NCBI GenBank assembly: GCA_933207985.1
Contig: OW240915.1
Location: 107,679,716-107,743,715, forward strand
Source of the DNA: Pelobates cultripes
Taxonomy: Eukaryota > Chordata > Amphibia > Anura > Pelobatidae
DNA length: 64,000 nucleotides
Direction of reading: 5' to 3'
A program made the translations under genes and the position numbers. Numbering within the stretch: the stretch's first letter is position 1; every line of letters begins with the position of its first letter. Positions 1 through 12,396 of the stretch are shown one piece after another. A model generated the notes under the pieces. That model had not been told where the DNA came from. It saw nothing but the letters and a program-made list of their open reading frames with translations, and made no database searches.

Positions 1-879
1 GGTTAGAGAATGATCTGCTTTGGTGTTTGTTGATACACTTAAACCTCTCGTTATTTATTGTAATATTATAGTGTTTGTTGTCATCATACTTGATTTGATT
101 TTGTAGTCATTTTATTCATTTAGTTGATCCATAGTAACAAATGTAAACTTTGCAGAATGTTAATGTGCTAAAGAGAATGTTTCCATTGATATTATAGTTT
201 AAAAATATGGTAGGACAAAAGAAATATGCTAAATAAATACCCGCACTCCTATTATCACAATATAATAATTTAAAACATTTTATTAGTTAGTTATAACCTC
301 ATAGCAATTTATTTAAAGTCACTTTACTCGTCATAGTGTTTAATCCCCAAATTCTAAGAAAATAAAGGCTCTTCACTTGAGTTTGAACTGTCGGGAATTG
401 AACTCAAAGTGATTTTTTTACAGTTTAGGATAATACCATTGACTATGCCCCTCAGGGCACTATAGTGCCAGGAAAACGAGTCATGTCATCCAGTGGGATC
501 CAATGGGCCAGACATGCTAATTAGCAGACATGCTAATCCAAGAATTACAGTCATTCTTTTAAATTTAAAATTGTAAGAAAAATATGAAAGAAAAGTTGAT
601 ATATGTTTTTGTGTACAGTATCTGGGCATATAAGCAAGAAAAAGAACTCTGGGCTTTTAATTACAGTAATGTTCTCTACAGTCTGCAACAAAAAAATTGA
701 CCTGGGTGTCACAATCTTTGTTTTTATTGTGGTAAGATTATACATAACATGTATTAGAACTTATGTGACATTTTCAACATACATCATCAACATTGCTAGA
801 GAAGCATTAAGCCTTATTAAGGAACAAGTAGGTTACATAGATGAGGTCACTAAATAGACAACCACTTTTATATGAAGGG
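1..879. other. AT-rich intronic DNA with one MITE scrap
   Basis: No coding signal is seen. Positions 454-482 (AGGGCACTATAGTGCCAGG and the following AAAACGAGT) match the terminus of the TTAA-flanked MITE family seen complete at 49487-49983 and 36166-36723. This is therefore a terminal fragment without a partner end. The remainder is ordinary AT-rich sequence. Confidence 0.5.
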
Positions 880-2560
880 AGAACAAGTTAGATATGCGGG
901 GTACGCCTGCTATAGAGTTTACACGCTAGAAACATGGTTCATCGGGTGAGATAGATTCAGAATATGCAATATTAGAGGTTTGCTCAATGGAGTATCAGGT
1001 TTGAATTGCTAGGGTGGCGTATCATAGGATATACAAGATACGCTACTTTTACAAGTGTTTCCACTAAGATACAATATACATGTGTCGGGTCAGCTAATAT
1101 ATCCAAGAGAAACACAATCAAAATCAATGGCAAAATGTTACCCTTTCTGTATTATAAATCAGGCACTTGGATCTCATGCCTCGCTTAACATACTCCATGC
1201 ACGCTTAGGCTATGGAGCTAGCAAGGGGTATGAGCTTGTCAAAGAGCAGGCATTTTGGTTTATATCACCGAGGCCTGTGAGTGTACCAGAACAGTTCTGG
1301 TTATTAAGTACAGGCCGGTGGCTGCGGTACTTGGCTCCGCTAGGAGGAGGATGACTTATTGTCCTAGAGGCGTCGTAGCTTAGCTAACTGAGAGACAAGA
1401 CAAAAGCCAAAATTAAAACAGGCTTATTTCGTGAGTTGTGTGTGCGGGTGCCGTCAGAGTCCAGCTAGTCAGTGTCCCCTTGTGCCCGCCGGGCGTTCAG
1501 CCAATTCCCTTGTGAGGTTTCCCTTTCAGGTGGTTAGACAGTTCATGCCATGGATGGTATGGTTCTTGTCCTCTCACCTTGCCCTTCCAGTTTCCAGTTC
1601 TGCGCGATCTGGGCACCGTTGTTTGCTGCCAGGTGGTGAAGATGCAAGGTCTCTGTACCCCCAGCTTGGAAGAAGAGTGGGCAAGGCGACCTGCTTTGAC
1701 ACCTAGTTGTGTTGCTTGAGGTGCAGGTGGACGTGCACTCTGCTGTGGGGATTTTGCTGGTTTAGGTGGGTGACTGGCTATGTTGGTGTCCTGATGGGAT
1801 TGTGAGGCGGCAGAGGGTGGCATCACCCGAGATTTGTTGGCTAGTCGGTACCAGAATTATTGATATATTGCCTCAAACCTGTCGTTGAAGGATTCAAGTC
1901 ACTCCTGTGTCTCCGTGCTGTGTAGCTTTTGCCGTGTTTCCTATTCGGCGGCCATTTTGTATTTGCCTCCTGGGTTTTGTGTCTGCTTGCTGATCGCTTT
2001 CCCCAGTGGGGACCGGGATAACCCCCACCAGTCCTGAGGTGGGGGGAGATCAGGGTATGTGGCAGATCCTATGTGCAACTATGCCGCGTGGTCCGGGCTA
2101 TCAGCCGGTTCACCCTTCCGTCAGCGAGATGTGGGATCTCCGTATGGGATCTCAGCAGGTAAATTGCTTATGTAGTGTGAGCTTCCCCCTGGGCTTCAGG
2201 TAATCGTACGTAGCTGAATTGGGTTGTTGGCGGAACTGGCTGCCAGTTTTTTAGGCTAGTTTGGGGAGACCGTGCAGGAGCTCACTCGGTTTGCAGCCAG
2301 CCACCATGATGCCCAGGCCCCGCGCCCCGGGTGTCACAATCTCATCAGGTGCCAGCACTGCTCCCCTCATAAGGGGAGGCAAGCTGAACTCTTCTCCCCT
2401 TCTCAGGTTGTGCGGACCGAACACTCCAATTGGCCTCCCAATCTGAACAGGGAATCCTTACATACTTACAAATCAGGCCAGCGAATAGCTCCCTCTCCTG
2501 GTTCGCTCAGGCCAAAATTCACAAAGCCGTTTCTTCTCTGTAGAATCCTAGATGCTGCCT
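880..2560. repeat. GC-richer block, unrecognised interspersed repeat
   Basis: Base composition changes from AT-rich flanks to GC-rich here, most strongly between 1400 and 2420. Short open frames occur on both strands, but none resembles a known protein and none is long. The block reads like the 5' or untranslated portion of a retroelement, but no LTR, TIR, reverse transcriptase or endonuclease motif was found. It somewhat resembles 38432-39182 in composition. The boundaries are approximate and the family is unknown. Confidence 0.35.
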
Positions 2561-3418
2561 ACTTGAATGACGTCATTTTTATTAATTCAAATGTTCAAAT
2601 GTGATGTCACAGCCACCATTACATTGCCCACGTCATCCAGTTTACCCCATTATCAATCATATTGGAGTCGCATGAATGATGTAGACCAATCAGAACGTTT
2701 GTTATCCCTATCATTGCCCTATCATTGTTTCTGCCTTGATACATATTTAGTGCTTATAGTAAGTCTATCTTGATATTCTGATATTGACCTTGGCTTGTAT
2801 TTGACTTTGCGTATCTTTGGTATCCTGACCCTGCTTGCTTCTGACTTTGGGAATTTCTGAAACAAATTATTTGTACACTTTGATAGAGCTTTCCACCAGG
2901 GCTCAATCATGATTTCTTTCGGCAAATCAGTCTGTTTGGTGCCTGTTTGGTGCTGGTAGAGCCAATATTGGTAAGTGCCAAATAAGGCAATGAAATCAGT
3001 TTTGTTTTAACAGGGGAGATGACATGGGGATGTACTATCAATGAAGAAAAGTTGTATAGTCAGTGAGAGATCCTCTATTTAAAATATATAAATATTTGAG
3101 AATACAATCTAAACTAAGGATTGTCTTGGAAGCAATAACGTTTTGTCTTTTAGATATTTTATTAAATAAAAAAAGAAATATAGACATATAAAATCTATTA
3201 CAATAATTTATAGCAGAGTTTACAAGATTAAACTATATGATTGCAATATCATTAAAATAGAAAAACACCCTCTTGAACATATCACCATCTCTCAGTCATT
3301 AAATATTGAGCAACAGTGTCTGTCTCCAAATCTATCTAACATTTAAAAGGTACACATATTTATACCTTAGATGTTCATTTTAGGACCTCCTTTAACTTGG
3401 CAAAGATACAAGGCCATA
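2561..3418. other. Intronic DNA, nothing firm
   Basis: AT-rich sequence without coding signal. Positions 2780-2860 have a repeated 'ttgac..ttgc' texture typical of retroelement untranslated regions. No boundary or homologous second copy was found in the window. Confidence 0.3.
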
Positions 3419-3645
3419 ACTAAAACCTAAGTCATGGGAAATTCCCTTACTTAGGACAAGATTGCATCTTAAAGTCTTATTGTTTATACTAAAACGTAAG
3501 GGTGCACACGTCATGGGAAATTCCTTGACTTAGGACAAGATGACGTGTTAAAGTCTGAACATCTTATCTTTTGTTTATACTAAAACGTAAGGGTGCATGG
3601 GAAATTCCCTAACTTAGGACAAGATGGCGTCTTAAAGTCTGATGA
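3419..3645. repeat. Short tandem repeat, three units of 67-91 bp
   Basis: Three successive units begin with ACTAAAACSTAAG at 3419, 3488 and 3579. Each carries CATGGGAAATTCC, ACTTAGGACAAGAT and TTAAAGTCT in the same order. The middle unit is longer (91 bp) because of extra bases after CTAAG and before the next unit. The third unit ends near 3645. No known family is recognised. Confidence 0.75.
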
Positions 3646-3727
3646 CCTGTGCTTGCTGTTCCGTAAGTGTGTATTGTTCATTATTTATCTTTTTCTTCAA
3701 GAAACTATTATGTTTGAGAAATACTGC

Positions 3728-4281
3728 TTAAAGGAACACTATAGTCACCTAAATTACTTTAGCTAAATAAAGCAGTTTTAGTGTATAGATCATTCCCTTG
3801 CAATTTACCTCTCAATTCACTGTCATTTAGGAGTTAAATCACTTTGTTTCTGTTTATGCAGCCCTAGCCACACCTCCCCTGGCTATGATTGACAGAGCCT
3901 GCATGAAAAAAAAAACTGGTTTCATTTTCAAACAGATGTAGTTTACCTTAAATAATTGTATCTCAATCTCTAAATTGAACTTTAATCACATACAGGAGGC
4001 TCTTGCAGGGTCTAGCAAGCTATTAACATAGCAGGGGATAAGAAAAGCTTAATTAAACAGAACTTGAAATAAAGAAAGCCTAAATAGGGCTCTATTTACA
4101 GGAAGTGTTTATGGAAGGCTGTGCAAGTCACATGCATGGAGGTGTGAGTAGGGTTCATAAACAAAGGGATTTAACTCCTAAATGGCAGAGGATTGAGCAG
4201 TGAGGCTGCTGGGGCATGTTCTATTCACCAAAACTGCTTCATTAAGCTAAAGTTGTTCAGGTGACTATAGTGTCCCTTTAA
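3728..4281. mobile_element. T2-type MITE flanked by TTAA (full length)
   Basis: Target duplication TTAA lies at 3728-3731 and 4278-4281. The left end reads AGGAACACTATAGTCACC and the right end reads GGTGACTATAGTGTCCCT, an 18-bp near-perfect inverted repeat. With the TSD the ends read TTAAAGGAA and TTAAAGGGA, fitting the TTAAAGGRR signature described for T2 MITEs of Xenopus. There is no coding capacity, so it would have been moved by a transposase supplied in trans. Related partial copies are at 6746, 49165-50091 and 59568. Confidence 0.85.
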
Positions 4282-4552
4282 ATCATGACTTTGTGGGGCA
4301 TATAGATTATATACTGGTAACTTCCAGATCATTACATATAAAATATTTTCATAATTCTCTTTGTATATCCTGGACCACTTCTGGACCTGCCAATAAGTAT
4401 TTATTAAGGAGCTATGTGCATTAGTTGTAAAGTATTCTGAATTTTTTAAAATTACAATCATGGAAAGCAAGAAGAAATAAATGTACTGGAAGAGCTGATC
4501 CTGGATAGGTGCAAGGAGGCGGATTTTAAGGGTGTGCAGTGATACATTTGGA

Positions 4553-4711
4553 AGGACCACCCTCTCCTGATCGGCACTGAGCAGCAGAGCTGGTAGGAAA
4601 AAGTTACAAGCTAACAAGCTGTTTGAGGACAACATGCCATGTAGTTGTCAGCTTGTAACCTTTTCCATCCAGCTCGGCTGCCCAGTGCCCACCGTGAGGG
4701 GTGGAGTCTAA
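4553..4711. repeat. Imperfect inverted repeat, fold-back element
   Basis: Arms at 4573-4616 and 4647-4690 pair around a 30-bp loop. The left arm contains GAGCTGGTAGGAAAAAGTTA and the right arm contains its near complement. Weaker pairing continues outward to about 4553 and 4711. This is consistent with a small MITE, but no target duplication was identified. Confidence 0.6.
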
Positions 4712-5718
4712 TGTCAGGAGGCGAAAACTAGCTCTGCACATTCCGCCGATGTGTTTATTTGCACCCACCCAGGAACGGCACTGTTTACTTGGAGACATAA
4801 GGGAGATGCAACAGGATTGAGCTCACTGTTCAGGTAGTTTTTTTTGTACATCTTTATGAAAGAATTAACCAATTTAAACGTGTCGTCATATAACAATATT
4901 GCTAAGAAACAAATGTGGAAGGTGCTCAAAAAGTGAAAAATAAAGTTCTGATTGCTGCATAGCCCCCTAAACTCTGTGCTTTCTCAACACAGCAATACTA
5001 AAAGTAACCAATACACAATAGTGATGCTCCTAAAATATCAAGATGTGTTTCACAACTAAAATACCGACTGGGGGAAGCATTATTAATTTATGTATTCATT
5101 TATTTCCCATTAAAAAGGGTAGCCACAATTATACTGTTTCTTGTCTGCATTGTATCTTCCTTATCCTGCACACAGGATGCATTTATCCTGCTTTATGAGA
5201 TTTGACTGCACCTTTTTCAGCTAATGCTAAGCTACCCATTTTTTCTTTTTCTTCCCGGAAAAGGGTTGCCATATTATTTTTTTCTCTTTTATAGGTTTAA
5301 TTTCCATTAAATGACTGCACATGATCATTAATATAATTGTTCTGCACTAGATAGTGTATTATTTATCTTCTTTTTTTCATGTTCTTATATTCATTGGAAG
5401 ATTGAGATAAGTATTCTCAGTATTAATATTTTAAGGGCACCCTTATTGTGCATTGGTTAATATAACAATATTGAATACTGAATTTTCACTGGAGAGCAAA
5501 CCAACATAAATTATATGGAGTAGCAAGTTTGTGCTGCAGATACTCAATGACTGGCATTAACCAATTTCTTAGGGGAAAATCTAAGTAGACCTTATCTCTG
5601 TACACAGCACAGAATTTGAAATATATTTTTCAACATGTAATCCAAATGAGATATTAGGTTCCAACCACATGCTGAGATGTACCAAAATATATAGTGTAAT
5701 AACATACTCAGGAATATA
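4712..5718. other. AT-rich intronic DNA, nothing seen
   Basis: No coding signal, no repeat boundary and no convincing regulatory motif. Several poly-T and poly-A runs only. Confidence 0.5.
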
Positions 5719-6115
5719 TTGAGGACTAGTGATGTCCCAAACGGTTTGCCGAACGGTTCGCCACGGATGGCGAACATATGCGCTGTTCGGTCCGCCCCCT
5801 ATGTCATCATTGAGTAAACTTTGACCCTGTACCTCACAGTCAGCAGACACATTCCAGCCAATCAGCAGCAGACCCTCCCTCCCACCTCCTGGACAGTATC
5901 CATTTTACATTCATTGTGAAACTGCATTCTTAGTGAGCTGTCCAGGAGGTGGGAGGGTCTGGGAGGGAGGGTCTGCTGCTGATTGGCTGGAATGTGTCTG
6001 CAGACTGTGAGGTACAGGGTCAAAGTTTACTCAATGATGACGAATAGGGGGTGGACCGAACAGCGCATATGTTCGCCATCCGTGGCGAACCGTTCGGGAC
6101 ATCACTATTGAGGAC
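5719..6115. mobile_element. hAT-type palindromic MITE with 8-bp target duplication
   Basis: The 8-bp target duplication TTGAGGAC is at 5719-5726 and 6108-6115. The element (5727-6107, 381 bp) begins TAGTGATGTCCC and ends GGGACATCACTA. The two halves (5727-5896 and 5938-6107) are almost completely complementary and leave a loop of about 41 bp. The left arm has an extra duplication of about 13 bp near AACGGTTTGCC. The 8-bp TSD and the TAG..G ends indicate the hAT superfamily. It is non-autonomous. Confidence 0.9.
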
Positions 6116-6745
6116 TTCAAGGTGGTAGAATATGTAGAATCACATAGTTTTTGTTTAGCTTTAAGTCTTTTTTTTTCTTTAAGCATTGGGTGGCCACTTT
6201 TCCAGGATATGAATAAATGATGCTATCTAGTTCCAGTTTATGGGTATACAAAGAATGTGACACATGCTTTCTAAAATAACTTTTTATTGAAAGAGTTGCA
6301 CAGATTAACAAAGCAGTGGATAGTATGACTCTAAAAATTCACTTGTTTTCCTGCTGTTGCCAAAGCTTCAGTTTTTGAGTTATCAGACTCTATATTTTCA
6401 CTAATTATTAATTGCTTCTCTATAATTTAAAACATCTAATAGCTTTGCTCCTAACATTTTAATTCTAAATCTGGTCACATAAAGTGCATTTTGCTAACGC
6501 ATATTTATATGAACCCATTTCCAATAAATATATTTTGCTAAATGGAAATTTACCAAAATAACATAGATACAAAAAGTCAATAGCATAATGGATCTGTGAT
6601 AATGTCATTTTTTCCCACGAAGCAATAGAACAATGCAGTTTACTTAGCACTATTTATTTGTATGCTGTTTATAATGATATGCTGTATAATACAATGTAGT
6701 TAAATGGTATTTTTAGCGATATGCACACATTATGTTTACCGACCT
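6116..6745. other. AT-rich intronic DNA, nothing seen
   Basis: No coding signal and no repeat boundary recognised. Confidence 0.5.
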
Positions 6746-6930
6746 TTAAGGGACACTATAGTCACCAAAACAACTTTTGCTTAATAAAGCAGTTTTGGTG
6801 TATATATCATGCCCCTGCAGTCTCACTGCGCAATTCTCTTCAATGTAGGGTTAAATCACATTGCTTATGCAGCCCTACTCACACCTCCCTGCATGTGACT
6901 TGAACAGCCTTCCTAAACACTTCCTTTATA
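6746..6930. mobile_element. T2-type MITE fragment (left half)
   Basis: Begins TTAAGGGACACTATAGTCACC and continues like the 3728-4281 element (AAAGCAGTTTTGGTGTAT, then TTAAATCACATTGC, then GCAGCCCTACTCACACCTCC). Homology ends near 6930 and no right terminus follows, so the copy is truncated. One A of the TTAAAGG end is missing. Confidence 0.75.
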
Positions 6931-8764
6931 GAGTCATCTAATGTTTAAACTTCCTTTATTGCAAATTCAGTTTAATTTAGAATTTATTATCTCTTGCGCT
7001 GTTAATAGCTTTATTAATTTATTAAAATTAAATAAGACAGTGAGTAAACAAGTGCTCTAAAGCACTATACAACAAAGTAGATTAAAGCTGCTAGATACAA
7101 TAAAAAACGTTCCCAAGTTTTAGAAAACGTAGACAAGAAATAAAGTTAAATTAGTATCGGCGCTTAGTAGATATTCCCTTATTATCCAAATGTGGGAAAC
7201 AACATGAAATGCAATAATATTATAGTTAACTGAAGAGTTCCAATATCAGTTTATGGAAGGATATGTCCAAATAATTTCAGGAATTTGTAACTGATGCAAG
7301 ATAATCTGTACGTTCTGCAGTCGAAGTCTGTGTCATTCAATGAAACTTAGTATCCCACCTGATCAGTAGGCTGATTGCGGGCTGGGAGCTGCTGGCTCTG
7401 TTTACTCCTTACTAAAATGGCCTTAAAGCACTTCTCATGGTTACTTGACTTTCCTTTACTGATGTTTTGCCAGATATAGACCTTTGTAAAATTCTCTATA
7501 AAAAGTGAATTTAGAGTGAATTTAAAACAAAAAAACTGAACTAGACATGTTTTCCAAGTTAGGTGTGTTTTCAATTCATCTATTTTGGCCCTAAATGTTA
7601 CACTTTTGAACATTCAAATTTCAGTGTATAACCGTGTAAGGAACTCTGAAGAAGCAGGTGATTACAGCTTCTATTTTAACTCTTTATCCCTTTAAGGACC
7701 AAACCTCTGGAATAAAAGGGAATCATGACATGTCACAGGGGTTAAAAATTTTCATCAATACAATATTTTGAACTATTAGAAAACCTGTATGCATATGGCT
7801 ATGCTATTTTAGAAATGATTGCACCTCTCGATTAAACGGTAAAAGTGCATAAAGATATAGGACTCCATTAGCAATCCACACAAGCAAAATTCTTTTTCGA
7901 TTTTGTTACCCAGCTGTTTAACAAAACAGAACACTCTGTGTCTTTTTTATTTAATGTACAAGAGTATTGCTTGTCTCGCTAACAATTTTGTTGGTTTCTT
8001 CATATTCTTGTTTTGGTTATAATCTTTGGATATTGAATTTTACATGCTTTAAATTAAATATTGGATTTAATGCAGTGGAAGAACAAAGAGTGTTAAAATG
8101 CTTAATTCAAGTAGGTAAAAGCCTCGGGGCATTTAAAGCTTGGCTCATATCAAGTTAATATTGCATTAAGCATTCTCTTATTGCACAGGATGCTTATTTG
8201 TAATGTCTGTGGGGAGGATTGCTTCGAAAGATTTCAATTTCAATAAACAGATTATGCAGTCGTGCCGTATACAATAAGGAAGGTAGTAATGAATTGGTTA
8301 TCAAGTCCCTTGCCATTCCATTGGTATTTTTTTTAATTTTGTAAATAACATCAGCAGAGTTCTGAGGGAAGTGTTTACGTACTTATTTATTATTGATTTT
8401 TTTTATATACAAAAACGCATTTAATGGTAGAATTTATTGTGAACAAATAAATCTGAACCCGGGGAAAATCACCGGCTGCCTGAAACAAATATTATGAAAT
8501 AGGATGAAAGTGAATTAAACAGTAAGGCTTTAAATAAAGTCATAGATTATTGATAGGTTCTTATTACTGATATTGTTTTTTAATATTAGACGAATAAATT
8601 GTGTATATTACTCCCAGTTTGTTTCGTATGTTAAATGAATATTAGCAAATTGCTTACGAACTCAAAAACCCTTCAGTTGTTAGAACACAAACCTTAATAA
8701 TTATTTGAACTAGAAAAGACAAACATTGTTGGGTGGAGGGGGTATTTTAATTCATCAAATTAGT
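6931..8764. other. AT-rich intronic DNA with a short palindromic repeat scrap
   Basis: Mostly featureless. Positions 7686-7746 (CCCTTTAAGGACCAAACC through CAGGGGTTAA) look like a short MITE of a type common in frogs, recognised from general experience only. A similar terminus (TCCTTTAAGGGGTTAA) occurs alone near 41503-41518. Confidence 0.4.
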
Positions 8765-8935
8765 ATATGATTTAACAAGGTTATTAACTAAAGTGAGATT
8801 TCAAAGGGAATTTCACACTTAATACCAAAAGAGCTGAACTGAAAACGTAGTTTATTTAGAGAATGTTTCCAGTTCTGCTATTTTCACCTTAAACCCACTT
8901 TAAATTCACCTTGAATTATCACTTTAGTGGATAAC
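8765..8935. repeat. Palindromic repeat with 'ACTAAAGTGAGA' ends
   Basis: The left end has TTAACTAAAGTGAGATTTC and the right end has its approximate complement ATTATCACTTTAGTGGATAAC. Related paired ends occur at 54640-54833 and 47880-48297, with weaker versions at 15190-15375 and 59750-59800. This is a dispersed fold-back family. Target duplication and superfamily are not resolved. Confidence 0.6.
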
Positions 8936-9241
8936 CATACACGAAACAAGAGCATTCTGCTACTGATCTACTGACCTATTGTATTACCTAATTTTATGAC
9001 CATGTCATGGATTGCTTATTGTACACCTTTAATAATATTATATGTATTTACTATTATTATTGCAGTAATCATGCAATCGTCTATTGTATATAATAATTAT
9101 ACTGTGGGATTCTAAGCATTTGGTTTGATATATATACTCCCATTTCATATTTGTATTCCCCCTCCCCCCTCTTTTTTGTGTTTGTTGTTTGATCTTGTTT
9201 AAAATTCTTTGTATTATTACTAAATCTCAATAATAAAACAT

Positions 9242-9715
9242 TGGACTTGAAATAAGAGAAACATAGAAACATAGAATGTGACGGCAGATAAGAACCATTC
9301 GGCCCATCTAGTCTGCCCAATTTTCTAAATACCTTATCTTATAGTTAGGATAGCTTTATGCCTATGCCACGCATGCTTAAATTCCTTTACTGTGTTAACT
9401 TCTACCACTTCAGCTGGAAGGCTATTACTTGCATCCACTACCCTCTCAGTAAAGTAATACTTCCTGAAATTATTTTTAGACCTTTTCCTCTCTAATTTAA
9501 GACTATGTCCTCTTGTTTTGATAGTTTCTTCTTTTAAATATGGTCTCCTCCTTTACTGTGTTGATTCCCTTTATGTATTTAAATGTTTCTATCATATCCC
9601 CCCTGTCTCGTCTTTCCTCCAAGCTATACATGTTAAGATCCTTTAAGAGCATTTTGCATGTGGTTTTATCCACTAAAGTGGAGATTTTGGAGGACAGACA
9701 AGGAGATATCAAAGA
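9242..9715 (-). mobile_element. LINE 3' end, CR1-like, 5'-truncated
   Basis: The minus strand encodes the C-terminal tail of a non-LTR retrotransposon ORF2 followed by a short 3' UTR. Visible pieces are YSLEERRDRGDMIETFKYIK (about 9640-9700), then TRGHSLKLERKRSKNNFRK and FTERVVDASNSLPAEVVEV, ending in a stop near 9344. This order (LEERRxRGDMIE, RGHSLKL, LPAEVV) is typical of CR1-type ORF2 ends. The reverse transcriptase core is absent, as expected of 5' truncation. The frame is not continuous throughout, so the copy is dead. Confidence 0.75.
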
Positions 9716-10542
9716 CCAACATTTGGAAAAATTCTCTAACTCAAAAATCTTAGCCTAAAAAGTTCAATCCTATTGGCAAATCTTCACATGTTGACATTTT
9801 GGTGAATGAATGCCCAAGTTCTCAACATGACTTCTCAATGCATACTTGATTTGATATAATGTAATATGCTCAAATTCTGAACTTCACTTGAAAATGAACA
9901 TAATTTAGAAAAATGACACTTAGAAGTATCAGAATGTTGTTAATACATTCTATGTAATACATTAGAAGGATAGACAGAATGAACCCGCGGATTTCATAGG
10001 ACGTCCATATACAGCAAACTGAATTCACACAGTTCAGTATTTACACTTTGACCATATATATGAGCTTTAAAATCTCATATAATAATAATTGTAAAACTGT
10101 ATATAATATCTGCTTTCATACAACCAAAAGTGAATTTTATATATTTTAAAAGGGGAAAAAAGCCAATAAATACTATTAATTAAAATTATATATCAAAATT
10201 TATACATTAGAAAAAATGCAAATAAAAATATAAAAACATAAATTATTACTAATGTGCTCTCAAATTGAGAAGGGGCATTAAAGAGTACATATACATGAAT
10301 AACAAAATTCTATTGATTATATTGACTGACCTGTTAGAATCTGACAGTTCAACATTACATATTTGTACAGAGAATGATCATATTTAACATATGATTTTCT
10401 GAGAAAATTCAGATGTGAACATATATCTCCAGGTATAAAATCTGTATTTAATTATTAAATAGTAATTGCTCATATATAAGGATATGACTAGATATAGATG
10501 ATAATGATACACTTTTAACCTATGCCTTATTGGGGAGAGCTG
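9716..10542. other. AT-rich intronic DNA, nothing seen
   Basis: No coding signal and no repeat boundary recognised. Confidence 0.5.
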
Positions 10543-10693
10543 CACTAGACCAGGGCAGACAACCTTTGACACTCCAAATATTTTGAACTTCCTCTCCCAT
10601 AATACTCTCACAGCCATAATGCTGGTAAAGAATCCAGGGAGATCATGTTCACAACATCTGGAATGCCAAAGGTAGCCTGCCCTTGCACTAGTC
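10543..10693. mobile_element. Short hAT-type MITE (135 bp) with 8-bp duplication
   Basis: The flanks read CACTAGAC (10543-10550) and CACTAGTC (10686-10693), an 8-bp target duplication with one mismatch. The element runs from CAGGGCAGACAACCTTT to AAAGGTAGCCTGCCCTTG. The arms include CACTCCAAATATTTTGAAC and its counterpart near ACATCTGGAATGCC. CAGGG-type ends with an 8-bp TSD fit hAT. Confidence 0.8.
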
Positions 10694-12317
10694 AGAGGAC
10701 AAGCTGGATTATGTGAGACACTGATATAAGAAGGGGTGTTACTCACATAGTTCACGTCATTGCCTGAATACTTGGTTTTAATAGATTGTGAAGAAATTTT
10801 GCGATAAAGTAAACAAATATTTTTGCATGAATGAGAATTTATTTTTTATGTGCCAATTTGTATTTGTCCACAGTATATGTAATGAGTGGGTGGGGTCAAT
10901 TGATGCAAGCCCAACAGAATACACTTATGGCTGGGTTTTGTTAAATTAATGCTTACAACATTGACAATGATGTAAAACGTAAATGAAGAATTTGTATTAA
11001 GGGAAAGAAAAAAAGAGGGGAAAAAGTCTCAACATTTAAGAAGTATAGAAATGCTCAGTTGTATACCAAGGACAGACAATTATTTGAAATGGAAAAAAGA
11101 TCATCGAATAAACAATAAATCTAAAATCATTATAATAGAGATAGTACCTGTATCCAACGGACATTATCATATTGCCAAGAGAGGTAACCACGACTACTTG
11201 TTGATAATATGGTTACTTGGCTAATATGGTTACTAGCGGTATTAACGTGTTCAGAGACCTAATTTTATAGCATAGTTCCCCTACATAATATTTTTTGAGG
11301 TAGGAAGTAATAAAAAAATATTTCTTACATTTTATTTAACAAAGGATTGCCATCTTTGAGTTGGTAATACACCAGCTCACCAGTAAATGTAACTGAAGCA
11401 TTTACTTGCACACAACTACCTCCACAGAACTTCCAGGAGCCCCAACATTTTCCCCAGATGTGGTAATATTGCTCTTGAATGATCTGGCATTTTCTTCACA
11501 CGATGGTGTTTGCCTGGCAGTCTTCCTAAGCCATGAGCACATAATGGGTTTTTGGAGATTTGACAGGTTTGCATGCAGTATATGGCAACATTAAATTTAA
11601 AATAATGTAAAAAAAAAAAGAAAGAACAAAAAAAAAAAAATAGAAATTTTAAATAGAAGCAAAAATCTCAAGAGCCACTATTCCTCTTCAAGATAAAATA
11701 TGAAACTATTTTCAATCCTCACACACTAAATATTGATTATAACTAACTGCTTTCTCAAAAATGATATACAGCTGTTCTACATGAACAGAACCATGCACAC
11801 TTCAAGGCCAGATATTGATATTTGGTCATTAAATGGTCAAACTTGGCATTATTAACTGTGATGATTTCATATAATATGGATAAACCTTTTGAAATTTCAA
11901 ATAAACCTAAAGAACAGTGTGATGTTAAACTGGCTACAAATTGTGTTTAGTTGGCACATGCTGACAGTTTGAATTCTGACATAATCCTTAAGAATAAATA
12001 CTATGACAAATGGAGGCTGATGCCAATTTCGTTTTGTATAATGGAGTTCGAGTAATGACAGTACAATAACATAATAGAATTCAATGAAGCTTTCACTCGG
12101 CTGCACTTTAAGTGAAACGAAAATCTTACAAACGAGAGGACAATAAAATAATGATTTGTAAAAAGGATAAAGGAGTATTGTTATCTAAGACTATTAGTGA
12201 CATAACACACTATGAATGCACTTAAATTAATAGCAACTTGTTTTTTCTGCTTTTTTTCTAGTATTTAATAGTTTTCAATTACTTTTGATGCTTACAATGA
12301 AAAATATAAAAATGCGG
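10694..12317. other. AT-rich intronic DNA, nothing seen
   Basis: Only short homopolymer runs (for example poly-A near 11610-11640). No coding signal. Confidence 0.5.
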
Positions 12318-12340
12318 AATAAATAAATAAATAAATAAAA

Positions 12341-12393
<53 letters not shown>
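12318..12393. repeat. (AAAT)n and (TA)n microsatellite
   Basis: AAAT units from about 12318 run into an uninterrupted TA array to about 12393, broken only by one CA step near 12356. Confidence 0.9.

Positions 12394-12396
<3 letters not shown>

Noticed and set aside
1497..2604. Several 60-110 aa frames in the GC-richer block
   Set aside because: They overlap on both strands without homology. GC-rich sequence has fewer stop codons by chance.
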